A stretch of 64,000 bases of DNA from positions 124,001 to 188,000 of the forward strand of contig DATMRW010000021.1 of the NCBI GenBank assembly GCA_035565775.1, in the 5' to 3' direction. The notes beneath the pieces were generated by a model. The model saw only the letters and a program-made list of their open reading frames with translations. It was not told the origin of the DNA and made no database searches. The position numbers and the translations under genes were made by a program. The number at the start of each line of letters is the position of its first letter. The first letter of the stretch is position 1. This DNA comes from PRO6 sp035565775. Lineage in GTDB: Bacteria > Pseudomonadota > Alphaproteobacteria > Rhizobiales > Xanthobacteraceae. Below are positions 36,259 through 44,002 of this stretch, one piece after another.

Positions 36259-37347
36259 TCACTCGTCGGCCGGCTCCACGCCGTCGGCGTCGCTTTCGGG
36301 GCTTCCCGCCAGAATCTGATCGGCGATCAGGCCCGAGTTCTGGCGGATCGCCGCCTCGATCTTGTTCGTCACATCCGGATTGGCCTTGAGGAACGCCTTG
36401 GCGTTCTCGCGGCCCTGCCCGAGCCGCTGGCTGTCATAGGAGAACCACGCGCCGGACTTGTCGACGATACCTGCCTTGACGCCGAGATCGAGGATCTCGC
36501 CCATCTTGGACACGCCCTCGCCATACATGATGTCGAACTCGACCTGCTTGAACGGCGGCGCGAGCTTGTTCTTCACCACCTTGACGCGGGTCTGGTTACC
36601 CGTCACCTCGTCGCGCTCCTTGATCGCACCGATGCGGCGGATGTCGAGGCGAACCGAGGCATAGAACTTCAGCGCGTTGCCGCCCGTGGTGGTTTCCGGC
36701 GAGCCATACATCACACCGATCTTCATGCGGATCTGGTTGATGAAGATCACCATCGTGTTGGATTTGTTGATGGAGGCGGTCAGCTTGCGCAGCGCCTGGC
36801 TCATCAGGCGGGCCTGCAGGCCCGGCAGCGCGTCGCCCATCTCGCCTTCGAGCTCGGCGCGCGGCACGAGCGCGGCGACCGAGTCGACGATCAGCACGTC
36901 CACGGCACCCGAGCGCACCAGGGTGTCGGCGATCTCGAGCGCCTGCTCGCCATGGTCGGGCTGGGAAATGAGGAGCTCGTCGACATTCACGCCGAGCTTG
37001 CGGGCATAGACCGGATCGAGTGCATGCTCGGCGTCGACAAACGCGCAGATGCCGCCCTTCTTCTGGGCTTCCGCCACCGCGTGCAGCGCGAGCGTGGTCT
37101 TGCCGGAAGATTCAGGGCCGTAGATCTCGATGATCCGGCCCTTGGGAAAGCCGCCAGTGCCAAGCGCGATGTCCAGTCCGAGCGATCCCGAAGAGATGGT
37201 TTCGACATCCATCGAACGGTCGTTCTTGCCCAGCTTCATCACCGAGCCTTTGCCGAACTGACGCTCGATCTGTGAAAGCGCGGCCGCGAGGGCCTTAGAT
37301 TTGTCCATGGAAGATCCTTCGACGATACGCAGGGCGGCTTGGGACAT
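36259..37347 (-). CDS. recA: Recombinase RecA
   Basis: RecA drives homologous recombination and triggers LexA self-cleavage in the SOS response. The 362-residue protein has Walker A GPESSGKTTL, Walker B VDVLIVDSVAALVP, the L1/L2 DNA-binding loops (GEMGDALPGLQARLMSQAL and TGGNALKFYASVRLDIRR), and the acidic C-terminal tail. ATG 37347 has AAGGAG eight bases upstream. An internal ATG at 37308 (MDKSKALA) would remove 13 residues. A LexA box lies 88-102 bases upstream. The gene is single. Confidence 0.98.
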   Translation of the reverse strand: MSQAALRIVEGSSMDKSKALAAALSQIERQFGKGSVMKLGKNDRSMDVETISSGSLGLDIALGTGGFPKGRIIEIYGPESSGKTTLALHAVAEAQKKGGICAFVDAEHALDPVYARKLGVNVDELLISQPDHGEQALEIADTLVRSGAVDVLIVDSVAALVPRAELEGEMGDALPGLQARLMSQALRKLTASINKSNTMVIFINQIRMKIGVMYGSPETTTGGNALKFYASVRLDIRRIGAIKERDEVTGNQTRVKVVKNKLAPPFKQVEFDIMYGEGVSKMGEILDLGVKAGIVDKSGAWFSYDSQRLGQGRENAKAFLKANPDVTNKIEAAIRQNSGLIADQILAGSPESDADGVEPADE

Positions 37348-37413
37348 AGGTCACGCTCCTTATGAACGGGATTCGCAAAGGGGACAATCGCGGCCGGGAT
37401 CGGCTCATGAAGA

Positions 37414-37442
37414 TTTGTACACTGTATGTTCCATGTTCGCAA
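37414..37442 (-). promoter_or_regulatory. Probable recA promoter overlapping the LexA box
   Basis: Read on the minus strand, TTGCGA (37442-37437) as -35, 17 bases, then TACAAA (37419-37414) as -10. The -35 box lies inside the LexA site, so LexA binding would block RNA polymerase. Confidence 0.6.
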
Positions 37443-37449
37443 TATGTTC
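37435..37449. promoter_or_regulatory. LexA (SOS) box upstream of recA
   Basis: GTTCGCAATATGTTC is an exact match to the alphaproteobacterial LexA motif GTTC-N7-GTTC. A further GTTC at 37428-37431 sits on the same side. This is expected for recA and predicts DNA-damage induction. Confidence 0.9.
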
Positions 37450-37549
37450 TTTTTGCGGTTCGCGCGTTCTCGAGAGGGCCAAACCTAAATTTTTGCTTAA
37501 TGCGCGCAGCCAATCGGCGCATGCGGCAGAGGCGCGAAAAGCCTCGTGT

Positions 37550-37876
37550 TCAGCGCTTCGGCGACCCGTTCAGCGCGCCCCAGTCGACGTTGCGGCCAGC
37601 CGGCGCAGGCGTCGCCTTGGCCGTCGGCTTCGCCGGGCTGCGGACACCGCCCCATGGATCGTTGTCCTTGGCGTCGGGAATGGCGCGAAGCTTTGCGCGG
37701 TAGGCGTCTTCGACCTGCTTGCGGCGCGCCTTCTCCTCGGACGTGATATCGTTGTCCGGCATCAGGTTGACCCCGCTCTGGGCATGGGCCGGTTTCACCG
37801 TTGCCCCCGCAAACATCGCGGCCGCCGCCGCGAATACTGCCACTGCCGCCATTGCGGAAAGTCTGATCCGTGTCAT
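37550..37876 (-). CDS. Small exported protein of unknown function
   Basis: The 108-residue product starts MTRIRLSAMAAVAVFAAAAA, a Sec signal peptide with likely cleavage after AHA near residue 33. The mature part is short and polar, with a charged helix (SEEKARRKQVEDAYRAKLRA), an NDPWGGVR motif and a Pro/Ala/Lys-rich tail (SPAKPTAKATPAPAG). It looks like a conserved hypothetical of Nitrobacteraceae. A longer frame from 37966 adds residues with no signal character and is rejected. Function unknown. Confidence 0.7.
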   Translation of the reverse strand: MTRIRLSAMAAVAVFAAAAAMFAGATVKPAHAQSGVNLMPDNDITSEEKARRKQVEDAYRAKLRAIPDAKDNDPWGGVRSPAKPTAKATPAPAGRNVDWGALNGSPKR

Positions 37877-38060
37877 CGTAAAATCCGTCCGATCGCCAAC
37901 TCGCTTCAAGGCGCCGCAGGGGCACCGCGAAGGTGGCAGACTACAATGCCGGGCGCGGACCGCCAAGCCGGCGGCGTGCGGAGCCTTTCAGCGGAAAAAA
38001 CTAATCCACGCGCGTGCGAAACGATTCGATGAAAATCCGGCCTTGGTTTATTGAGTGGCC

Positions 38061-38393
38061 ATGATCCGATCGTCCCAAAGCATATTCACCGTCCTATTTC
38101 CCCGATCTTCTGCGCGCGGCCGCCGGATGTCACTGCTTGCGCTCGGGATCGCGAGCCTGTCCGCCGCACTTTGCCTTGCGCCGTCTGCCGCCCTCGCCAA
38201 TCGCGACGAAGGCTCGAAGATCGGCGCAGAATGCAAGGACTGGGCGCGCACGCCGGACGGCAAGTGGAGCCCCCGGCCGAGCGCGTCGATGAGTTCAGCG
38301 GATTTCACGGAAACGGTGCTGCTTGCCGGCGGCCAGCGCGTGATGGGCCCCAAGGCCTCCGCACTGCTCGACAAGCGCTGCGGCACCAGATAG
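38061..38393 (+). CDS. Small exported protein of unknown function
   Basis: The 110-residue product has a hydrophobic segment LLALGIASLSAALCLA ending in ALAN, consistent with a signal peptide. The mature part is about 65 residues, with two cysteines (GAECKDWARTPDGKW and LLDKRCGTR) that could form one disulfide. A GTG six bases earlier and ATG 38127 (MSLLALG) are alternative starts; the latter gives a more usual signal length. It is convergent with the Flp pilin gene, 10 bases away. Not assigned to a family. Confidence 0.65.
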   Translation: MIRSSQSIFTVLFPRSSARGRRMSLLALGIASLSAALCLAPSAALANRDEGSKIGAECKDWARTPDGKWSPRPSASMSSADFTETVLLAGGQRVMGPKASALLDKRCGTR

Positions 38394-38403
38394 CCGAGGC
38401 AGC

Positions 38404-38580
38404 TTACTTCCTCTGCGCTTCGAGGCCGTCGCGCACCGCGGTAAAATTCTGATTCACGGCGCCTCCGAGCAGATTGACCGCAGCGAGGATCATGATCGCG
38501 ATGCCCGATGCCAGCAGGGCGTATTCGATCGAGGTCGCGCCGGATGTATTTTTTACAAAGTCCGCAAAGCGTGTCCTCAC
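38404..38580 (-). CDS. Flp/Fap family type IVb pilin
   Basis: This 58-residue gene starts with GTG, preceded by GGGAGAA at good spacing. The product has the short leader and processing motif of Flp pilins: NTSG then ATSIEYALLAS, so prepilin peptidase would cut after Gly14, leaving Glu at +5 and Tyr at +6. A single hydrophobic helix follows (GIAIMILAAVNLLG). Flp pilins build tad pili for adhesion. No tad or cpa genes are in the window, so this is an orphan pilin gene that would use an assembly system elsewhere. Confidence 0.88.
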   Translation of the reverse strand: MRTRFADFVKNTSGATSIEYALLASGIAIMILAAVNLLGGAVNQNFTAVRDGLEAQRK

Positions 38581-38831
38581 CGGGTTCTCCCTATTGCCTG
38601 CATGGCGGGGCCCGAAAGGGCCTGATCCTGCCCGAAAGACTAGCCGATCCAGTCTCTACGATTGCTTACAATCGGCCCCTAAAAAGGGCCATCGAACCTC
38701 CGCGCGCGGCAACGGGCTAAACAATCGGTTAAGCGAAACGCGCGGATTTGCGGGGTTCGCCGCAACGATATATTCCGGACTCTGCATGTAGTTATCCTCA
38801 GGCGTGATGTATCCTCCTGCCGGACGACAAG

Positions 38832-40097
38832 ATGCCGACCATCAATGGTATTGATTACGGAAAGACCGAGATCGCGCCAAGGCGGTTGCTTGCCGGGGCA
38901 GCACGTCATCGCAGCTTGAATGCGCATCCTGACGACTTGCCGCTGACGGGACAGACTTTGACAGATCACCAGCTCACGCCCTTGGCCACCATTTCGCGCG
39001 AGCCGTGGCGCGCGCTTGCCGCGCGGTCGCTTGAGCCGAACGGCTACTACCTCGCGGACTGGCAGGCGGCGGTGAACGCGCATGCGCGCGAGCGCGCCAA
39101 CGTCTCGGCGCTCAGCGCATGGACGGGCGCACCCAACGTCGGTGCCCGCCAGCTCATCGGGCTGCTGCCGGTCGTCTCGCTGTGGCGCGCCTGGAAAATT
39201 CCGCTACCGGCCCTGATCAGCGCCGATCCCTATGGCCCGCTTGGCACCCCGCTCATCGATGGCGAGAATGCCGAGGCTGCGATCGAGGCGCTGATGGCGC
39301 GGGCGCGCACCGCCGGAGCACGGGCGCTGATCATTCGCGAGCTGCCGCTGGACGGCGCGGTGATGCAGCTCTTTACACAAGTTCTCGCCAAGCGCGGCAT
39401 GCAGCCACGCATCATCCAGGCCTACCGCCGCGCCGAGCTCGATGCCACGCAGGACGGCGAAGCCCTGCTGCGCGACGCGCTGGGCGCAAAGAAGCTCAAG
39501 GAGCTGCGGCGCCAGCGGCGGCGGCTGGCCGAGCACGGCGAAGTCCGCTTCAGCGTGGCGAGGACGAGCGAGGATATCCCCGGCGCACTCGAGGATTTTC
39601 TCAAGCTCGAGGCCAGCGGCTGGAAGGGCGAGCGCGGCACCGCGCTGCTCAGCCACACCGGCGACAGCCGGTTCATCCGCGAAGCCGTCACCACGCTTGC
39701 GGCACGCGGCGAATGCGAAATCGTCACGCTCCACGCCGGCAGCCAGCCCGTCGCCGCGGGGGTCATCCTGCGCGACCGCAGCCGGGCCTATTTCTTCAAG
39801 ATGGGCGTCGCCGAGGCGTTCGCCAAACAGTCGCCGGGCGTGCAGCTCACGCTCGACATCACGCGCCATCTTTGCGATGCGCCCGGCATCGCGCGGGCGG
39901 ATTCATCGGCCGCTCCCGATCATCCGATGATCGACGCCATCTGGCGCGGACGCCTTCACATGGGCGACGTGCTGATTCCTTTGAGACGCCACGATCCGAT
40001 CACCAGCCTCATTGCCACTGCAGCCACCGCCAGAGCGGCCGTACGCCGAAAGGCCCGCGACCTCATCCACCTGGCCCGTAAGAGAGTGAGTAACTGA
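38832..40097 (+). CDS. GNAT-type acyltransferase (BioF2/FemAB-like) of unknown substrate
   Basis: The 421-residue product resembles the Acetyltransf_6 (BioF2-like, CelD-like) group of GNAT proteins: a first half of about 200 residues with LIGLLPVVSLWRAWKIPLPA and ISADPYGPLGTPLIDG, and a second GNAT-fold half with LRDALGAKKLKELRRQRRRL, EASGWKGERGTALL, GCEIVTLH-like and VAAGVILRDRSRAYFFKMGV segments. Members transfer acyl or aminoacyl groups in polysaccharide or peptide modification. The stop overlaps the ribosome site of the JmjC-like gene, with one base between stop and ATG, so the two are translated together. Substrate unknown. Confidence 0.8.
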   Translation: MPTINGIDYGKTEIAPRRLLAGAARHRSLNAHPDDLPLTGQTLTDHQLTPLATISREPWRALAARSLEPNGYYLADWQAAVNAHARERANVSALSAWTGAPNVGARQLIGLLPVVSLWRAWKIPLPALISADPYGPLGTPLIDGENAEAAIEALMARARTAGARALIIRELPLDGAVMQLFTQVLAKRGMQPRIIQAYRRAELDATQDGEALLRDALGAKKLKELRRQRRRLAEHGEVRFSVARTSEDIPGALEDFLKLEASGWKGERGTALLSHTGDSRFIREAVTTLAARGECEIVTLHAGSQPVAAGVILRDRSRAYFFKMGVAEAFAKQSPGVQLTLDITRHLCDAPGIARADSSAAPDHPMIDAIWRGRLHMGDVLIPLRRHDPITSLIATAATARAAVRRKARDLIHLARKRVSN

Positions 40098-40098
40098 C

Positions 40099-41043
40099 AT
40101 GAACTCCACGACCACTGTCGCTCCTGTCATCACGGCTGAAAACGATGCACTCAGGCGCGACTTTCCCTTCAAGCCCTTTGCGATCCGCCACCAGCTTGCG
40201 GGCCATCCGCTCCTGACCCTGCCGAACATCGCAAAGCTTGCGGCGAAGCTGCCGCGCGATCTGATCGAATACAATTCCGGCCACGTGGCGGTGAGCCAGG
40301 ACCCCAAAACGGTCCCCATGATCGAGCTCAACCCGATCGAGATCGTCGAGCGCATCGAAACCGCTGGCGCGTGGATGGTGCTCAAGCGCATCGAGAACGA
40401 TCCCAGCTACAGGCAGCTCCTCGAAGATACGCTGCTGTCGGTGGCGCGGGCGCGCGGCTTTGCCTCGCTCAACGAGGCCGGCTTCGAGCAGGTCGAGGGC
40501 TATCTGTTCGTCTCCTCGCCGAATTCGACGACGCCCTTCCATCTCGACAGCGAGGACAATTTTTTCGTGCAGATCCACGGCGAAAAGTTTTTCGCGATCT
40601 ACGATAACGCCGACCGCAGCATCGTGTCCGATGACGAGATCGAGCGATCGATGACCCAGCACCGCAACTTGAAGTTCGACGACAGTTTTGCGCCGCGCGG
40701 CGTCGAGTTTCACCTGTTCGATGGCGACGGCTGCTATGTGCCCTACCAGTGGCCGCACTGGGTGCGCACCGCGGGCTCCTATTCGATCTCGATGGCGATC
40801 ACCTGGAAGACGGCGCATGTCCGCCGCAACAACGACCTGCACTACTGCAATTCGATGCTGCGCCGGCTCGGCATGCCGCAGCCGGCGCCGGGGCGCCGGC
40901 CGTTCGCCGACGCCGCCAAACTCACGCTCTATCGCGCCGCCGTTGGCGCGATCCGTCCCTTGCGTTCATCCATGGCGATGCGGAGCGTGCTGCGGCGCAT
41001 CGCGCTCGGCAAGGATGCCAACTACTATCTGAAGAACAAATAA
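40099..41043 (+). CDS. JmjC-like cupin (Fe(II)/2-oxoglutarate-type oxygenase candidate)
   Basis: The 314-residue protein contains a JmjC/cupin_8-type core with a full candidate facial triad: His148-x-Asp150 in TPFHLDSEDNFFVQIHGEK and His220 in VPYQWPHWV. HGEKFFAIYDN after the first motif supplies a Lys at the place where 2-oxoglutarate is often bound. Such proteins are often labelled transcription regulators, but these residues argue for a hydroxylase or demethylase-like enzyme. It starts one base after the stop of the GNAT gene, which suggests they act on the same substrate. The C-terminal 75 residues are basic and helical with no assigned role. Confidence 0.78.
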   Translation: MNSTTTVAPVITAENDALRRDFPFKPFAIRHQLAGHPLLTLPNIAKLAAKLPRDLIEYNSGHVAVSQDPKTVPMIELNPIEIVERIETAGAWMVLKRIENDPSYRQLLEDTLLSVARARGFASLNEAGFEQVEGYLFVSSPNSTTPFHLDSEDNFFVQIHGEKFFAIYDNADRSIVSDDEIERSMTQHRNLKFDDSFAPRGVEFHLFDGDGCYVPYQWPHWVRTAGSYSISMAITWKTAHVRRNNDLHYCNSMLRRLGMPQPAPGRRPFADAAKLTLYRAAVGAIRPLRSSMAMRSVLRRIALGKDANYYLKNK

Positions 41044-41088
41044 CGGCGCGCGCCGCTTCGCCAGCGCCAGCGATCCCGGCGCCGCCGC

Positions 41089-41754
41089 CTATTCGGCGGC
41101 GGTCTGGTTGATCGCTGCCGAGACCTGCCGGATCGCCCGCGCCAAAAGCTCGGGCGCCTGCGCGCCGGAAAGCGCATATTTGCCGTCGAGTACGAATGTC
41201 GGCACGCCGCTGATCCCCCTGTCGCTCGCCTCCTGCGCCCAACCCGAGATCAGATCGACATCGTCATCGGACGCCAGCCTTGCACGGATCTCGCCGGCGT
41301 CGAGACCGACATCCGCGGCCGCCTGAACCAGCACCTCAGCGTCGGTCAGATCGCCGCCGTCGCGAAAATACAATTCCATCAGCCGCTGCTTCATCGCCGC
41401 GGCCTTGCCGTCGGCACTCGCCCAGTAAATGAGGCGATGGCAATCGGTCGTGTTCGGCTGGCGCTTCACGTCGTGCGGATGGTAGGCAAGGCCTTCCGAG
41501 GCGGCGGCGTCCACCACCCCCTGCGCGCGATGATAATACGCTTCGGGCGAACCGAATTTTCTGGTCAGGTACTCGTTCCGCGAGATGCCCTCGCGCGGCA
41601 CCCATGGATTGAGAAAGAACGGCCGCCACGCCACCTCGACCGGCACGTCGGGGACCAATGCGAGCGCCCGCTCGAGCCGGTGTTTGCCGATGTAGCACCA
41701 GGGGCAAACGACATCCGAAACGACATCGAGATGGAGCGGCTTGAGGGCTGGCAT
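41089..41754 (-). CDS. DsbA family oxidoreductase (FrnE type)
   Basis: The 221-residue thioredoxin-fold protein has a CPWC redox motif (Cys17, Cys20) in SDVVCPWCYIGKHRLERAL and the cis-proline loop GISGVPTFVLDGKYALSGAQ. Helical insertion residues about 60-165 fit the DsbA/FrnE subgroup. There is no signal peptide, so it acts in the cytoplasm, perhaps in stress or polyketide-type thiol chemistry. ATG 41754 follows GGGAGA at six bases. It is 33 bases downstream of the XRE regulator gene on the same strand and is probably co-transcribed with it. Confidence 0.88.
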   Translation of the reverse strand: MPALKPLHLDVVSDVVCPWCYIGKHRLERALALVPDVPVEVAWRPFFLNPWVPREGISRNEYLTRKFGSPEAYYHRAQGVVDAAASEGLAYHPHDVKRQPNTTDCHRLIYWASADGKAAAMKQRLMELYFRDGGDLTDAEVLVQAAADVGLDAGEIRARLASDDDVDLISGWAQEASDRGISGVPTFVLDGKYALSGAQAPELLARAIRQVSAAINQTAAE

Positions 41755-41787
41755 GATGATCTCCCGACGCAAGATGCAAAGACGCTA

Positions 41788-42627
41788 TCACAGCGATGCC
41801 GCCAGCGCCTTCATCTTTTCGAGAGTCCCCGCATCGGCGGGAAAGAACGTCTCGATTGCGATCTCCGACAGGGTGACGTCGATCGGCGTGCCGAACACCA
41901 TCGTCGTCGAAATGAACGACAGCTCCGCATCGCCGAACCGCAGGCGAAACGGAACCGCGATCTTGTCCGCGGCGCGCAGCTCCGCCGCGCTGCGCGAGGG
42001 GATCGGATAGGTTTTCAGCTCCTCGGCCAAGGCGATCAGGCCGGGGTCGGCCGTGAGTTCGATCTGGTGCAGCAGCCGCTCGCGCAGATGCCCGCACCAC
42101 TCGGCGCGATTGAGCGTAGCCGGGGCGAGGCCTTCGGGGTGGAAGGCGAGCCGCATCACGTTGATCGGCGGCGCAAGGAGTTTTGGCGCGACACCGGCGA
42201 GCAGCGGCGCGACGAGACGGTTGGCGGCGACGAGATTCCATTGCCGGTCGATCGCGAGCGCAGGGTTCGGCTCATGCGCGGCGAGAACGGTGTCAATCGC
42301 AGCGCGCGCGGCATGGAGCGCCGGATCGTCGAGCCCGCGCTGCGGAAAGGCCGGGGCAAAGCCCGCAGCGACCAGCAGCACGTTCTGCTCGCGCAGCGGC
42401 ACATCGAGCCGCGTCGCGAGCCGCAGCACCATCTCGCGCGAGGGCGCGGCGCGCCCCGTCTCGACGAAGGATAAATGGCGCGGCGAGATCTCGGCCTCAA
42501 GCGCAAGATCTAGCTGGCTGAGACGGCGGCGCTGCCGCCATTCACGCAGGTGCGCGCCGAACGGCCGCCGTTCGGATGCGGCCATGCTGCGGTCGGGGGC
42601 GGATTTGGCGGCGGGAGAGGTGATCAT
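41788..42627 (-). CDS. XRE-family regulator with MmyB-like ligand-binding domain
   Basis: The 279-residue protein has an N-terminal helix-turn-helix (about residues 28-80: LREWRQRRRLSQLDLALEAE, SPRHLSFVETGRAAPSREMV) and a C-terminal MmyB-type domain (PALAIDRQWNLVAANRLVAP, then RLAFHPEGLAP, FRLRFGDAELSFISTTMVFG). In characterised MmyB-like regulators this second domain is PAS-like and binds fatty acid or acyl ligands. The order regulator-then-DsbA suggests autoregulation of that pair. A later ATG (MAASERR) is possible. Confidence 0.9.
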   Translation of the reverse strand: MITSPAAKSAPDRSMAASERRPFGAHLREWRQRRRLSQLDLALEAEISPRHLSFVETGRAAPSREMVLRLATRLDVPLREQNVLLVAAGFAPAFPQRGLDDPALHAARAAIDTVLAAHEPNPALAIDRQWNLVAANRLVAPLLAGVAPKLLAPPINVMRLAFHPEGLAPATLNRAEWCGHLRERLLHQIELTADPGLIALAEELKTYPIPSRSAAELRAADKIAVPFRLRFGDAELSFISTTMVFGTPIDVTLSEIAIETFFPADAGTLEKMKALAASL

Positions 42628-42763
42628 GGCAAAAGGCTAACACCGCCCGGCGATGCTTTCCATGACCTGCGAGGTAATCGATTTGCCTCCGCGCCTCGCT
42701 GAAAATTGCCCGATATGGCGAAACCGTACCCGGTCGCCCGGATCCATCCGACAGGAGGCCATC

Positions 42764-43162
42764 ATGATCCATCCCTCTCCCCTGCTCCGCCAGTCCCTTC
42801 TCGCCGACGCCGTGATCAGCGGCGGCATGGCCCTGCTTCTCATCCTGGCGGCGAGCCTGCTCGCGCCATGGCTTGCGCTGCCGGCCGCGTTTTTGCGCAA
42901 TGTCGGGCTGTTTCTGGTCGCCTATGTCGCCTTCGTCGGATGGGTTGCCCGTCGCACCGACCCCGGCACCGGCCTCGTATGGGCGGTGATCGCACTCAAT
43001 GCCGCCTGGGTGGTGGCAAGCATCGGCCTTCTCTTCACTGAGCTGGTCGCGCCCTCGCTGCTCGGGCAACTGTTCATCGCCGCGCAGGCGCTGGTCGTCG
43101 GGCTGTTTGCGGAGCTGCAATATATCGGCCTTCGCCGCAGCGGGGCGCAGCTTCCCGCCTGA
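42764..43162 (+). CDS. Small four-helix membrane protein
   Basis: The 132-residue product starts MIHPSPLLRQSLLADAVI, directly behind a strong AGGAGG site. It has four hydrophobic segments: GGMALLLILAASLLAPWL, NVGLFLVAYVAFVGWVA, GLVWAVIALNAAWVVASIGL and LGQLFIAAQALVVGLFAEL. It resembles small uncharacterised membrane proteins seen widely in proteobacteria. It is divergent from the XRE regulator gene, so it could be a target of that regulator; this is inference from position. It ends at a strong terminator. Confidence 0.82.
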   Translation: MIHPSPLLRQSLLADAVISGGMALLLILAASLLAPWLALPAAFLRNVGLFLVAYVAFVGWVARRTDPGTGLVWAVIALNAAWVVASIGLLFTELVAPSLLGQLFIAAQALVVGLFAELQYIGLRRSGAQLPA

Positions 43163-43189
43163 ATGATGCGCGTAGCGCGAGCCGCGTCA

Positions 43190-43225
43190 TTGAAGCCAGC
43201 GACCAGTGCCGCTGGCTTCAATTTT
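43190..43225 (+). terminator. Intrinsic terminator after the small membrane protein gene
   Basis: TTGAAGCCAGCG and CGCTGGCTTCAA form a perfect 12-bp stem with an 8-base loop, followed by TTTT on the plus strand. The other strand lacks a T-run, so it mainly serves the plus-strand gene. Confidence 0.88.
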
Positions 43226-43242
43226 CGATGGGGCGAGCCGGG

Positions 43243-43914
43243 TCAGGAGGCCGCGGCCTTCCTGCCCGCGCGCTTTGGCGCAGCCTTCTTTGGCGGTGCG
43301 GCCTTTGACGAAGACTTTTTAGGCGATGGCTTTTTAGGCGAAGACTTGGTCGGCGTCGGTTTGGCGGTCGCCGACTTGCCATTGGCAGCGTTCTTCGAGC
43401 GTTTTTCCTTCTTCGAGGGCTCTTGTTTCAAAAACTTGGCCTTCGACGCCGCCTTCTCAGGCTTCGCCTTGCCGTTGCCGGCCTCGGCCGCAAGCTTTTT
43501 GGCGCGTCGCTTCTCGCAGCTCGTGCATTTGCAGCCGATCGGCTTGAGGTACATTTTGAAGTATTCGGTGCCGTAGTCGTAGTTGATCTCTTCGCCCGGC
43601 TTGATGTTCTTGATGGCGCGGATCGTCACGGTGCGTTCGCGCTGCCTGACATGCGACTCCGCATTCGGCCGGCAGGCGTGGTTGATGTAGCGCGCGGTAT
43701 TGCTGCGCACCGAGCCGTCGATGGTCCAGCGGCCGTTGATCTGGAACAGATACTTGTTCTCGACGGCGTCGTCGTCCTTGTTGCGGGCATCGAGCATGCG
43801 GCCGACATAGCGGATGATCTCCGTTCCTTTCGCAATCGGCGCGGTTGCAAAAAGACCAAGACCTGTGCGGGAGCGGCCGACACGATAAGGCTTATCGGAG
43901 GACTGATCTGACAT
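43243..43914 (-). CDS. SET domain protein-lysine methyltransferase with lysine-rich tail
   Basis: Residues 10-118 form a SET domain: RVGRSRTGLGLFATAPIAKG, the cofactor motif RYINHACRPNAESHV (Asn78-His79), and GEEINYDYG with catalytic Tyr114. A post-SET cysteine cluster follows, CKCTSC (Cys128, 130, 133), which with Cys81 can bind zinc. Residues 137-223 are a low-complexity Lys/Ala/Pro/Ser tail (KKPSPKKSSSKAAPPKK) much like histone H1 or bacterial AlgP tails. The tail may bind DNA or be the enzyme's own substrate. Function is unknown. Both halves are in one clear frame with ATG at 43914. Confidence 0.9.
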   Translation of the reverse strand: MSDQSSDKPYRVGRSRTGLGLFATAPIAKGTEIIRYVGRMLDARNKDDDAVENKYLFQINGRWTIDGSVRSNTARYINHACRPNAESHVRQRERTVTIRAIKNIKPGEEINYDYGTEYFKMYLKPIGCKCTSCEKRRAKKLAAEAGNGKAKPEKAASKAKFLKQEPSKKEKRSKNAANGKSATAKPTPTKSSPKKPSPKKSSSKAAPPKKAAPKRAGRKAAAS

Positions 43915-44002
43915 GGTTCACTTCAATCATGAGCGCTGATTCGTATCGTAGTTGATCGCCTCGGCCATGCCAGCGTCAATCGGCTCGCACCTGACGTCCC
44001 TC

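Noticed and set aside
40099..41043. A DNA-binding transcription regulator, as JmjC-like cupins are often labelled.
   Set aside because: No helix-turn-helix or other DNA-binding segment is visible, while the metal triad is intact, so an enzyme is the better call.
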